A stretch of DNA of 11,311 nt from an uncultured Porphyromonadaceae bacterium (GCA_905202215.1 CAJKRG010000066.1:1-11311); one strand, 5' to 3'. Positions 1-8,582 are shown, numbered from the stretch's first letter. A program made the numbers and translations. Notes: generated by a model not told the origin, from the letters alone.

Positions 1-337
1 GTAAACAGTACAAGGAGAAGATAAGTGCTTACCGCGACTGGGATCAGCTTGATCAGGGTCAGCGTTATAAGCAAGCCTCCGGCAATGACCTTCGGAGACA
101 GTGGTTCTTTCAGAATCAGAAAAGACAACAAAATTGTGAATACAACGCTAAGTTTATCAAATGGCACCACCTTGGATGCCTCTCCTATCTGAAGAGCCTT
201 GAAATAAAACAGTCATGAAAGCCCCGTTGTAATCCCCGACAGAGCCAGGAATATCCATGTATTCGCTCCGATTGATTTAAAGGACTGCATTCTGCCGCTC
301 GCCAGTACAAGCCCCCATGTGATTATGAGAACTATGT
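1..337 (-). pseudogene. EamA/DMT-family transporter remnant (5'-truncated, in-frame stop)
   Basis: Read on the minus strand, this stretch translates into a membrane protein closely resembling EamA-domain (drug/metabolite transporter) proteins. Landmarks are IITWGLVLA, then LALSGITTGLS, a stop, LFYFKALQIGEASKVVP, FDKLSVVFTILLSFLIL and KEPLSPKVIAGGLLI. The family normally reads GLSWL at the stop, so TGA at 215-213 has most likely replaced a Trp codon (TGG to TGA). About the first 30-35 residues expected for a single EamA domain are missing: homology begins near 337, where the sequence switches to a PAP2 gene on the other strand. The far end runs off the window, so the natural C-terminus cannot be judged. 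In life such proteins are inner-membrane metabolite exporters; this copy cannot make a full product. Family assignment is from remembered motifs. I am confident that it is broken, less so of its substrate class. Confidence 0.75.
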
Positions 338-661
338 TTCCCTTCGTGCCACGCGGCAAATACTTTCGTCCTCGCTGTTTTCATATCATTGCAATTCAAG
401 AATAGATATGTTTCATCGGCATTGATAGCCTGGTCTTTCCTGATCGCGTATTCACGTATGTATCTGGGCGTACACTACCCCGGCGACATATTAGGCGGAT
501 TTGTCATAGGCGCGATCCATGCCGCGTTCGGCCATGCAGTTTTGAAATTTACAGGTCTTATCAAACCGAGCGGTCAAAGCCGCGGTAACCGGAGTCAGTG
601 CAGACCGCGGTATTCGGATGGCGTCATACCGGTATGTCGCCGGAAATATCGTCCGAGATAA
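332..661 (+). pseudogene. PAP2-family phosphatase remnant (N-terminus missing)
   Basis: The plus-strand frame reads CFPSCHAANTFVLAVF, then ALIAWSFLIAYSRMYLGVHY and PGDILGGFVIGAI. These are motif 2 (usually PSGH, here PSCH) and motif 3 (SR-x5-H-x3-D, intact as SRMYLGVHYPGD) of the type 2 phosphatidic acid phosphatase superfamily, membrane enzymes that remove phosphate from lipid phosphates such as undecaprenyl pyrophosphate. Motif 1 (K-x6-RP) and all upstream membrane segments are absent. The frame becomes PAP2-like only from about 332, exactly where EamA homology on the other strand stops. The first start codon in the frame is a TTG at 389, after motif 2. Past about 575 the tail no longer looks like a membrane protein, and it runs 67 bp into the 3' end of the convergent araC-type gene, so the 3' end may be rearranged too. 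Without motif 1 it should be inactive. Confidence 0.75.
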
Positions 662-1410
662 GACGATGATTCAAAATTATACTCTTCGGCTATTTCCTTT
701 ACTGTCATCTCGGTCGAGGTCAGCAATGCTTTGATTTCCATAACAATCTGGCGGTCGATCAACTCTTTGGGCGAGACGGCAAAAATGCGCTGCGTGATGC
801 AGGAAAGGTAATAAGGAGTGATACACAGTTTGTCAGCATAAAACTTCACATCATGATAACGCCGGCAGTTCTCGCTGAGCAAACGACAGAATCCGTCAAA
901 AAGTTTCCGTGCCGAACTGATCGTTTTTATACCATGGTCCGTCAGCCGATGGCTCAGCACCGATTCCAGCCCAAGGAAAAAATTCTGCCACAAGTTGCGC
1001 AACATCTGATTCCGATATTTTCCTATGGTATTCACCTCGATCCAGTCCATCATCATCAGCCATATTTCCATATCCTTTTTTCTATCATCAGGAATTCTGA
1101 ATACGGGGTATTCATAAAGCCAATCGAAAAAGGCACCACCTGAGGTATATGTCGTCTCATCGGTGAGAGCGACGGAGAGCTCGAAATATCGTGTCATGAA
1201 TCCCGGACTTATCCTCTTCATAGAAAAAAGAGTATCCGAAAACACTATGATAATGTCACCTTTCCTGAAAGGCATAGTTCTGAAATTGCATTCGACCACC
1301 GAGCATCCCTCGGTACAATATAGTAATATACATCCTGAAGTTCGTAAAGGACGTCCGATAAAATCGGAAAAATCCGTTATATAAGACTTTTGATTCGGTT
1401 GCAGTTCCAT
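595..1410 (-). CDS. AraC-family transcriptional regulator
   Basis: This 271-residue protein has the two-part AraC design. Residues about 15-95 form a cupin-like sensor region (TEGCSVVECN, MPFRKGDIIIVF). Residues about 175-268 form the double helix-turn-helix DNA-binding domain, with a first helix pair around DVKFYADKLCITPYYLSCIT and a second around TVKEIAEEYNFESSSYLGRY, followed by the family signature FRRHTGMTPSEYR. The start at 1410 gives a normal family length and faces the efflux operon across a 151-bp shared promoter region. Divergent AraC-type genes commonly control the adjacent RND pump, so local activation or repression of the 1562-7262 operon in response to a small molecule is a reasonable inference; the ligand cannot be read from sequence. 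It ends in TGA and overlaps the 3' tail of the PAP2 remnant. It appears intact. Confidence 0.9.
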   Translation of the reverse strand: MELQPNQKSYITDFSDFIGRPLRTSGCILLYCTEGCSVVECNFRTMPFRKGDIIIVFSDTLFSMKRISPGFMTRYFELSVALTDETTYTSGGAFFDWLYEYPVFRIPDDRKKDMEIWLMMMDWIEVNTIGKYRNQMLRNLWQNFFLGLESVLSHRLTDHGIKTISSARKLFDGFCRLLSENCRRYHDVKFYADKLCITPYYLSCITQRIFAVSPKELIDRQIVMEIKALLTSTEMTVKEIAEEYNFESSSYLGRYFRRHTGMTPSEYRGLH

Positions 1411-1429
1411 CTATTTGGTATTTTGACTG

Positions 1430-1437
1430 CAAAAATA
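1430..1437 (-). promoter_or_regulatory. Candidate -7 box for the araC-type gene
   Basis: On the minus strand this reads TATTTTTG, a full match to the Bacteroidetes primary sigma factor -7 consensus TAnnTTTG, placed about 20 bp before the regulator's start codon. I see no good TTTG at the -33 position, so the promoter may be weak or need an activator. The bases after the box (CAG) match those after the efflux promoter's box, giving TAWTTTTGCAG at both divergent promoters. Confidence 0.45.
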
Positions 1438-1499
1438 CGAATATACAGCTTATCTCGCCCCTTGCAGTTTCGAAAAGTCTCCTTATTGTTTGTTTTTTG

Positions 1500-1533
1500 G
1501 TTGCATCCTTACGAATCGGCGGAATTAATTTTG
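1500..1533 (+). promoter_or_regulatory. Candidate promoter of the RND efflux operon
   Basis: TAATTTTG at 1526-1533 matches the Bacteroidetes -7 consensus TAnnTTTG and lies 28 bp before the ATG at 1562. Upstream, GTTG at 1500-1503 (22-bp spacer) is the best candidate for the -33 TTTG box, with other TTTG copies at 1489-1492 and 1496-1499 at looser spacing. TTGCAG occurs at 1462-1467, at 1531-1536 and, inverted, at 1427-1432, so it is a candidate recognition word for the divergent AraC-type regulator. The operator role is inference. Confidence 0.5.
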
Positions 1534-1561
1534 CAGCCGAAAAAAAAGAAACCGATCAGTT

Positions 1562-2692
1562 ATGAAAAAAACATATTTCTTTCCAAAGAACACATCATTG
1601 ACGGGGATTGCAGCTTTAGCGCTCGTGTTACTGACAGGATGCAAGGACGAGCAGACTCAGATACCCGGTACCGAATATAATTCCATGACAATATCTTTGT
1701 CTGACGTGTCGACAGTCGAAAAATTTCCGGCTGCCATAAAAGGACGACAGGACATAGATATATACCCGCAGGTATCGGGCAAACTTACCTCCATACATAT
1801 AAAGGAAGGACAGCGCGTGAAAAAAGGCCAGACGCTTTTCATAATCGATCGCGTACCTTACGAAGCCGCTTTGCAGACAGCCGAAGCAAATCTTTGTTCC
1901 GCCAAGGCATCGGTAGCCTCGGCCAAGCTTGACCGCGACGGGAAAAAAGAGCTGTTCGACGAAAAAGTGATATCCGCATTCGAACTACAGAAAGCCGAAA
2001 ATGCTCTCCTGACAGCACAGGCAGTCCAGTCGCAAGCCGAAGCACAGGTCACAGACGCACGCAACAATCTGTCGTACACTGTCATCACAAGTCCATGCGA
2101 TGGAGTGGCCGGAACCATTCCGTTCCGCGAAGGCTACCTTGTCGGGCCAAACCTGACATCTCCACTGACAACCATTTCCGACAACTCCGAAATGTATGTC
2201 TACTTCTCCATGCCTGAGAACAGAATCATAGATCTTATCCGCACATACGGTTCGGCCGAAAATATGCTTAAGGCCATGCCTGCGGTAGAACTTTATCTTA
2301 ATGACGGTTCTTCCTACGGAACAGAAGGATATATCGAAAGTATAAGCGGTGTCCTCGACAAATCAACAGGTGCAGCGTCTGTCAGAGCTGTCTTCAGCAA
2401 TCCTGCCGGACTTCTCCACAGCGGAGGCGCAGGCAACGTGGGACTGCTGAAAAACAAAGCAGCCGCAATACAGATACCACAATCGGCCACATATGAGATT
2501 CAGGACAAAATATATGTATTCCGTGTCACCGACGGGCACGCACATGCCGTAAGAATCACAGCCGACCCTATAAAGGAAAACAACAGCTACATTGTCCTTT
2601 CCGGCCTTGAGGCAGGCGACGTGATTGTCACCGAAGGCGTGGGTAATCTTCAGGACGGTGCCGAAATCAAATTGAAAAACAGCAGACAGTAA
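1562..2692 (+). CDS. RND efflux periplasmic adaptor (membrane fusion lipoprotein, AcrA/MexA type)
   Basis: This 376-residue HlyD/AcrA-family subunit bridges the inner-membrane RND permease and the outer-membrane channel. A short hydrophobic signal ends in the lipobox LTGC with Cys27, so the mature protein should be anchored as a lipoprotein on the periplasmic face of the inner membrane. The first lipoyl half is at about 62-96 (PQVSGKLTSIHIKEGQRVKK). An Ala/Gln/Glu-rich alpha-helical hairpin follows at about 100-170 and the second lipoyl half at about 174-195 (ITSPCDGVAGTIPFREGYLV). Beta-barrel and membrane-proximal domains run to the C-terminus (GLEAGDVIVTEG near the end). The length is typical. 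It is first in an operon with the permease, which starts 3 bp after its stop, and the TolC-type gene. ATG at 1562 is chosen because it puts the charged MKK and hydrophobic core directly before the lipobox. Confidence 0.93.
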   Translation: MKKTYFFPKNTSLTGIAALALVLLTGCKDEQTQIPGTEYNSMTISLSDVSTVEKFPAAIKGRQDIDIYPQVSGKLTSIHIKEGQRVKKGQTLFIIDRVPYEAALQTAEANLCSAKASVASAKLDRDGKKELFDEKVISAFELQKAENALLTAQAVQSQAEAQVTDARNNLSYTVITSPCDGVAGTIPFREGYLVGPNLTSPLTTISDNSEMYVYFSMPENRIIDLIRTYGSAENMLKAMPAVELYLNDGSSYGTEGYIESISGVLDKSTGAASVRAVFSNPAGLLHSGGAGNVGLLKNKAAAIQIPQSATYEIQDKIYVFRVTDGHAHAVRITADPIKENNSYIVLSGLEAGDVIVTEGVGNLQDGAEIKLKNSRQ

Positions 2693-2695
2693 AGT

Positions 2696-5600
2696 ATGAC
2701 AGTAAAGACATTTATTGAACGGCCGGTTCTGTCGATAGTCATATCGGCAGGAATATTATTGCTGGGATTTATCGCCCTCATGAGGCTGCCTGTCGAACAA
2801 TTTCCGAATATAGCACCTCCGACAGTGGAGGTGACTACATCATATCCGGGAGCAAACGCGGAGACGGTTGAGAAAAGTGTCATCGTGCCTCTTGAAGAGG
2901 CCATCAACGGTGTCGAAAACATGACATATATACATATATATCGTCGACATCATCGAACGCCGGTGATGCTTATCTCACCATTTATTTCAAACAGGGTACC
3001 GATCCGGACATGGCTGCCGTCAACGTACAGAACCGAGTATCGACAGCAGCGGGTCTGCTGCCTGCCGAAGTCACTAAAATAGGCGTAACGACCAACAAAC
3101 AGCAGAAATCGATGCTGAAGGCAATAACGCTTTATAGCCCTGACGATAGCTACGACACACAGTTTCTCAACAACTATCTGTCGATCAATGTAATTCCAAG
3201 GCTCAAACGTATATCGGGGGTCGGAGCCGTCACCCTTCTCGGCTCCAACTACAGCATGCGTATCTGGCTCAAGCCCGACATAATGGGACAGTACGGACTC
3301 GTTCCGGCAGATATCACGGGGGCACTCGCCGCACAGAACATCGAGTCGGCGACGGGTTCGTTCGGAGAAAACCATGAGGGAGTCTTCCAGTATACGATGA
3401 AATACAAGGGGCGCCTATCGACTCCGGCAGAATTCGGCGATATAGTTATAAGATCTCTTCCTACCGGGGAAGTGCTTCGGCTCGGCGATGTAGCCGAAGT
3501 CGAACTTGGCGACGAAGCCTACAACTACCGTAGCCAGACAAACGGTCATCCGGGAGCATTGTTCATGGTATATCAGACCGCCGGATCGAATGCAACAGAA
3601 GTAATCAACGCGATAGACACCGAAATCGCAAGAATGGCGCCCGGTCTGCCAGCCGGCGTGGAATTCGGTGATGTCTTCTCGACCAAAGACTTTCTCGACG
3701 CATCAATGCACCAGGTAATAAAGACTCTTTTCGAAGCGTCCTTTCTGGTGGTTCTCATTGTGTTCGTATTCCTTCAGGATATAAAATCAGTCATAATTCC
3801 GGCAATCTCCATCATCGTTTCGCTTATCGGCACATTTATTGTCATGTATCTGATCGGATTCAGCATCAACCTGCTGACACTTTTCGCTCTGGTACTTGCT
3901 ATCGGCATAGTTGTGGACGATGCGATAATTGTGGTGGAAGCCGTCGAAGCGAGATTTGACATCGGGTATAAATCCCCGTTCATGGCTACAAACGATGCAA
4001 TGAAAAGCATCACTTCAGCCATTGTCACAACCACTCTGGTATTCATGGCCGTCTTTCTACCTGTATCCATGATGGGTGGAACATCGGGCACATTTTATAC
4101 CCAGTTCGGCCTCACGATGGCAGCTGCGGTCGGCATTTCGGCCATCAACGCTCTTACCCTCTCCCCGGCCCTGTGCGCAATAATGCTGAAACCGCACAAT
4201 AAAGGTCAACAGAATCCGGGCCTGACCGAAAGATACAGAACCGGCTTCAACGCCGCTTTCAATCACCTGACACAGCGATATGTCCGCGGAGTAATTTTCA
4301 TCGTACGCCACAAACCGATAATGTGGATCGCCCTCGCCGCAGCGTCGGCGACTCTGGTTATTCTCATGAACACAACAAGAACCGGTCTTGTGCCCGACGA
4401 GGACACAGGCTCCATCATGGTGAACATCACGACTCCTCCGGGTTCATCGGTAGCCCGTACAAACGAGATAATGAAGAAAATCGAACAAGACATCGACAGC
4501 ATACCCGAAATCGAATTCTACAGCGAGACTGTCGGCTATGGACTCATCGGCGGAGCCGGACCGTCAAGCGGCATGCTCATAGTCAAGCTACGCAACTGGA
4601 AAGACCGCAAAAATCCGGGCAGCGATGCACAAAGCGTTGTCGACAAAATAAACGCCATAGGCATGAAAATACCCGATGTCACCATTTTCGCATTCCTTCC
4701 CCCTCTTATCGATGGCTACGGCGTGAGCAGCGGCTTCGAAATCAATCTTCAGGACCAGGCCGGCGGACGTGCCGACTCTCTGTTTGCTGTCGGCCAGAGA
4801 CTCGTTGCGGCGCTACAGAAATGTCCGGAAATATCTGCCGCCTATACGACATTCAACGTTGCTTTTCCCCAATATACAGTCGAAGTCGATCCGGTGAAAT
4901 GCGAACGCGCCGGAATAACAGCCGATGCCGTGCTTGAAACCCTGTCGGGTTACTACAGCGGTGCCTATGTGTCCAATTTCAACCGCTTCTCGAAACTATA
5001 CCGTGTCATGATCCAGGCATCACCGGAATATCGCGTAGATGTCGAATCGCTTGACCGTATAATGACGCGGACCGCCGACGGTATGGCGCCATTGAGCAAC
5101 TTCGTGACAATTACAAAAGACTACGGCCCGGAATCCGTGAGCCGCTTCAATCTCTACAGCTCTATGGGAATCAACGGAGAGGCTGCCCCGGGCTATAGCT
5201 CGGGCGATGCAATCCGCGCAGTACGTGAAACCGCTGAAAAAGTGCTTCCGAAAGGCTATGGCTATGAATTCTCGGGCATATCGCGCGAAGAGAGCGAGAC
5301 ATCAGACAATACGTTATATATATTCCTCTTCTGCTTCGTATTTGTATACCTCATCCTTTGCGGTCTGTACGAAAGCTTCCTGCTGCCTTTCTCCGTGTTG
5401 CTTTCCGTACCCTTTGGTCTCATGGGCAGCTTCCTGTTCGCCAAAATCATGGGACTCGAGAACAACATATATCTCCAGACCGGTCTCATCATGCTTATCG
5501 GTCTCTTGGCCAAGACCGCCATTCTCGTCACAGGCTATGCCCTCGACAGGCGTAAAGCCGGCATGTCGCTGATGCAGTCGGCTGTCGAGGCTGCCAAAGC

Positions 5601-5895
5601 ACGCTTCCGTCCGATATTGATGACAGTTCTTGCCATGATCTTCGGTCTTCTGCCACTCATGTTCTCGTCGGGAGCAGGAGCCAACGGCAACAGTTCTCTC
5701 GGTTCAGGTATCGTCGGTGGTCTTATTATCGGAGCTTTCGCACTGCTCTTCTTTGTACCGGCGATGTTCATAGTCTTCCAGTCCCTTCAGGAAAAAATTC
5801 ATCCGGTTCAGTTCGGTATGGAAAAATTTCCGGATCTTGAGATCGAAGCCGAAATGGAAGAAATAAAGATTCAAAAAAAGAAAAAAGGAGAATGA
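2696..5895 (+). pseudogene. RND efflux inner-membrane permease (AcrB/MexB type), frameshifted by an 8-bp duplication
   Basis: This is the proton-driven multidrug pump of the operon, now split into two reading frames. The upstream frame (2696-3082, 128 codons) encodes the true N-terminus, MTVKTFIERPVLSIVISAGI through GVENMTYI, then nonsense from about 2933 to a TAG. The downstream frame is open from before 2941 to 5895; its first ATG, at 3010, would give 961 residues. Before that ATG it already reads SSTSSNAGDAYLTIYFKQGT, the expected family continuation. Deleting one copy of the duplicated ACATATAT (2924-2939) fuses the frames into 1063 residues, the usual RND length. In that repaired numbering, the TM4 proton-relay pair is Asp405/Asp406 (GIVVDDAIIVVEAVEARF), close to Asp407/408 of AcrB. 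The conserved TM10 Lys lies in GLLAKTAILVTGYA. The rest is intact, so the lesion looks recent or reversible. Its TGA overlaps the next ATG (ATGA, 5892-5895), implying translational coupling. Confidence 0.93.
2924..2939 (+). repeat. 8-bp tandem duplication ACATATAT x2 in the permease gene
   Basis: Two exact back-to-back copies of ACATATAT (2924-2931 and 2932-2939) lie within codons for NMTYI. With one copy the sequence reads TAT ATA TCG TCG ACA, giving YISST, which lines up without gaps with the family pattern YM-SSNSDSTG of AcrB: 18 residues lie between YI/YM and GTD in both. The second copy adds 8 bases and shifts the frame. Short AT-rich tandem repeats are prone to polymerase slippage, so copy number could change in both directions. 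Confidence 0.9.
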
Positions 5896-7262
5896 AACAT
5901 ATAGTCCTATCACTTGCCGTGATGTTTTTCACCTGCGGATGCTCGGTCTACAAGTCATATAGCCGCCCTGACGATATAAAAACAGACAATCTGTTCGGCG
6001 ACATCATACAGACCGATACCACGACCATCGCCTCCGTTCCATGGCAGCAATTTTTCAGAGACAGTCAGCTCCGCGCTCTGATCGACAGCGGTCTCACAAA
6101 TAACTCCGATCTGAAAATCGCCTCATTACGCGTAGACCAGGCAGAAGCGACATTGTCAGCCGCACGCCTCGCATATCTTCCAGGGATATCGCTCAATCCT
6201 CAGGGAAACATCATCTGTCTTAACGGCGAAAAAGCCGCAAAAACATATTCTCTGGGACTGTCGGCCGATTGGGAGATCGACATAGCCGGTCGCATGACAA
6301 ATGAAAAACGACGGGCCTTAGCCACTCTCCGCCAACAGGAAAACTATCGTCAGGCCGTATTGACCAGACTTGTATCAACTATCGCAAACACATATTTCAG
6401 CCTGCTGATGGCGGATGAACAGCTTTATATCTCCGAATTATCGCTTGGAGCATGGGACGAAATCATCCGTACGCTTGAAGTCCGCAAAAAAGTAGGTGAG
6501 ACAAACGAGGCCGCCGTCGCACAGGCCAGAGCAAGCAGGCTCGAAGTAGAAAGTTCCATTCTGTCATTGTCGCTACAGATAAAGACTCTGGAAAACTCCA
6601 TGTGCACATTGCTCGGCAGAGCACCAGGCCCCATCGACAGAGGCAAACTTGAGTCTCAGACATTTCCCGACAGCCTCTCTACTGGAATTCCGCTCCAGAT
6701 GCTCGAAAACCGTCCGGATATAAAGGAAGCCGAATACGCACTGCAGGCAGCTTTTTACAACACCAATGCGGCCAAAGGCGCATTTTATCCATCACTGACT
6801 CTCGGAGGTACTTTCGGATGGACAAACAACACCGGAGCCGCCATCGTGAATCCTGGAAACTGGCTGCTTAATGCACTGGGATCGCTAACACAGCCTATTT
6901 TCAACAAGGGGCGCAATATCGCTAATTTAAAAATCACCAAGGCTCAGCAGGAAGAAGCCCTGATAAACTTCCGGCAGAAACTGCTCGAAGCCGGCGCGGA
7001 AGTGAACAATGCCCTCACACAATGGCAGAATGCCCAGCTGCGTCTTGACATCAGCCGCCGGCAGATAGAAGCTCTGGAAAACGCAGTCAGGAGCACACGG
7101 CTGCTGATGACACACAGCAGCGCCAGCAGTTATCTTGAAGTCCTCACAGCCCAACAATCGCTACTTTCGGCACGCCTTAGCGCGACGCAGGAGACATTCG
7201 ACAAAATCCAGGGTGTGATAAAACTATATCACGCCCTCGGAGGCGGAAAAACAGACTCTTAA
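5892..7262 (+). CDS. Outer-membrane efflux lipoprotein (TolC/OprM/NodT type)
   Basis: This 456-residue outer-membrane factor forms the exit duct of the tripartite pump. The N-terminus (MKHIVLSLAVMFFTCGC) is a lipoprotein signal with a slightly unusual lipobox, TCGC, and acylated Cys17. The following CSVYKSYSRPDD resembles the post-cysteine segment of Bacteroidetes NodT proteins. Two internally related OEP repeats follow, with long helical stretches, including DSQLRALIDSGLTNNSDLKI in the first and ENRPDIKEAEYALQAAFYNT in the second (the family's RPDI motif). SLTLGGTFGWTNN and LGSLTQPIFNKGRNIANLK are also typical of the family. The start overlaps the permease stop (ATGA), and an AGGAG lies just upstream at 5886-5890, so ribosomes probably re-initiate from permease translation. 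The permease frameshift may therefore reduce this protein as well. It converges on the recombinase gene: the two stop codons share TTAA at 7259-7262, leaving no room for a terminator between them. Confidence 0.93.
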   Translation: MKHIVLSLAVMFFTCGCSVYKSYSRPDDIKTDNLFGDIIQTDTTTIASVPWQQFFRDSQLRALIDSGLTNNSDLKIASLRVDQAEATLSAARLAYLPGISLNPQGNIICLNGEKAAKTYSLGLSADWEIDIAGRMTNEKRRALATLRQQENYRQAVLTRLVSTIANTYFSLLMADEQLYISELSLGAWDEIIRTLEVRKKVGETNEAAVAQARASRLEVESSILSLSLQIKTLENSMCTLLGRAPGPIDRGKLESQTFPDSLSTGIPLQMLENRPDIKEAEYALQAAFYNTNAAKGAFYPSLTLGGTFGWTNNTGAAIVNPGNWLLNALGSLTQPIFNKGRNIANLKITKAQQEEALINFRQKLLEAGAEVNNALTQWQNAQLRLDISRRQIEALENAVRSTRLLMTHSSASSYLEVLTAQQSLLSARLSATQETFDKIQGVIKLYHALGGGKTDS

Positions 7263-8461
7263 AGGCTCTTGAGAATCAGATTGTTCGCCCGGTCAACAAC
7301 AGAAGTATCGAGACTGGCGAGATATATCCTTGTCGTAGTCTCGGAATCGTGCCCCATACCCTCGCTTATGACACTGAGGGGTATACCTTTCGCCTTGGCG
7401 GCCGAGGCCCAGCTATGCCGGGCGACATACATTGTCAGTCTGACATCGACACCAAGCATCAGAGCAATCTTTTTCAGGTTATGATTTATATTGTAACCGA
7501 CATTACGATATGTACACCATTCGTTTGTTCCTGCCGTCCTGATGATAGGCAAGAGATAGACGCTCCGGTTCTCGGGATATTTGTCGCATATCGTCTGCAT
7601 TTCCCGCGTCCATTCTATGACAAGCATCTGACCGGTCTTACGACGGCGATATACAACATAGCCGTTCTTGAGATCGGTCTTTTTAAGGTAAGCCATGTCG
7701 ATAAAACTCATGCCTCTGAGATAGAAACTCATCAGAAACATATTGCGGGCAAAATCCAGCGTAGGATTGCAGGATAGATCCAAATTCTTGATTTTCTTTA
7801 TCACCGACAGAGGCAAGGCCCGTTTCACGGTCTTGTCGATTCCGGTATAGACATGCCTGAATGGATTGCGGTCGTCGATTACATTGTCTTCGACAGCCCG
7901 GTTATAGACCGCCCTGAGGATACGGATATAGAATGATATAGTATTAGACACCAGCCCTCTCTTCCGGAGCCAAGCCTCGTAATCCTCCATTACTTCCGAC
8001 GTAATACAATCGAGCATTAAGTCTTCGCCTTTGCGAAAATTCCTGAAACTATTGAGTGTGGCCCGATATGTCTCGGCTGTACGGATTTTACCGTTTCCCC
8101 TGAGTTTCACTATAATACTCTCCATGAATCTGAACAGGGAATATTCGCGGGTATAGCGGTTGAACTCATCGATAAGGTCGTCGGCAATATACGACAGGCC
8201 GTCGGCGTCGAGTTTGCGGTCGATTCTCATAAGACGTTCCACATCCCACCGGATGCGTTCTCTGACAGAAAGTATGAATGATTTACGCTCACTTTTCCGT
8301 GTCGTTGTAACCATCGAACGATTTTCGTCCCATTCGGACGGCAACACATGATATTCCGACAGAAACTGCCGCACCTTCCGGTCGTGTATGATCTGATAAT
8401 AGATTGTCCCTTCCTGGCCGGAGATTGTCGAAGGACGGAATTTTACTTTAATCGAAGCCAT
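7259..8461 (-). CDS. Tyrosine recombinase/site-specific integrase (Bacteroidetes type)
   Basis: This 400-residue DNA breaking-rejoining enzyme is of the phage-integrase family. Residues about 1-95 form the arm-binding and linker region typical of Bacteroidetes integrases (MASIKVKFRPS, LPSEWDENRSMV). Residues about 105-200 form the SAM-like core-binding domain (KIRTAETYRATLNSFRNF). The catalytic domain runs from about 214 to 400. Visible active-site residues are Arg249 (YLRGMSFID), Lys275 in the beta-hairpin (YRRRKTGQ), Arg348 (YVARHSWAS, with Tyr345 where the classic motif has His), His371 (GMGH) and nucleophile Tyr380 (TTTRIYLASLD). All essential residues are present, so it should be active. 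No excisionase, relaxase or phage gene lies beside it, so it may act as a DNA invertase, or it may be the integrase of a decayed or adjacent element. Its target site was not identified. A TATCTTTT box on its own strand (8483-8476) could be its promoter. Confidence 0.93.
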   Translation of the reverse strand: MASIKVKFRPSTISGQEGTIYYQIIHDRKVRQFLSEYHVLPSEWDENRSMVTTTRKSERKSFILSVRERIRWDVERLMRIDRKLDADGLSYIADDLIDEFNRYTREYSLFRFMESIIVKLRGNGKIRTAETYRATLNSFRNFRKGEDLMLDCITSEVMEDYEAWLRKRGLVSNTISFYIRILRAVYNRAVEDNVIDDRNPFRHVYTGIDKTVKRALPLSVIKKIKNLDLSCNPTLDFARNMFLMSFYLRGMSFIDMAYLKKTDLKNGYVVYRRRKTGQMLVIEWTREMQTICDKYPENRSVYLLPIIRTAGTNEWCTYRNVGYNINHNLKKIALMLGVDVRLTMYVARHSWASAAKAKGIPLSVISEGMGHDSETTTRIYLASLDTSVVDRANNLILKSL

Positions 8462-8475
8462 TGCTTTTTTTGCCC

Positions 8476-8506
8476 AAAAGATACTTCAGTATATCGTGAA
8501 ACGAAA
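8476..8506 (-). promoter_or_regulatory. Weak candidate promoter of the recombinase gene
   Basis: On the minus strand TTTC (8506-8503), a 19-bp spacer and TATCTTTT (8483-8476) approximate the Bacteroidetes -33/-7 arrangement (TTTG, 19-21 bp, TAnnTTTG), 14 bp before the recombinase ATG. Both boxes deviate from consensus, so this is tentative. Confidence 0.3.
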
Positions 8507-8582
8507 GCTTTCCGCTTACATTTATGTCAGGCGCTACGGGAAATCCGGTCTCCGGAGCCTGCTGAACAATAGTCCGAGAGCA

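Noticed and set aside
213..215. TGA read as Trp (alternative genetic code)
   Set aside because: TGA is used as a normal stop by the AraC-type gene and the permease, and the EamA gene is truncated anyway.
2930..3010. Programmed ribosomal frameshift as an explanation for the split permease
   Set aside because: The 8-bp exact tandem copy accounts fully for the shift, and no frameshifting is known for RND pumps at this point; the extra residues would also interrupt a conserved, ungapped region.
4323..4937. 204-codon plus-strand frame inside the permease, rich in Arg and Ser
   Set aside because: It overlaps conserved RND sequence in another frame, and its Arg-rich composition is typical of a shifted reading of these codons.
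3010..5895. The 961-codon downstream frame as a natural short permease starting at 3010
   Set aside because: It would lack TM1 and the start of the porter domain, and family-like sequence continues upstream of this Met to the duplication.
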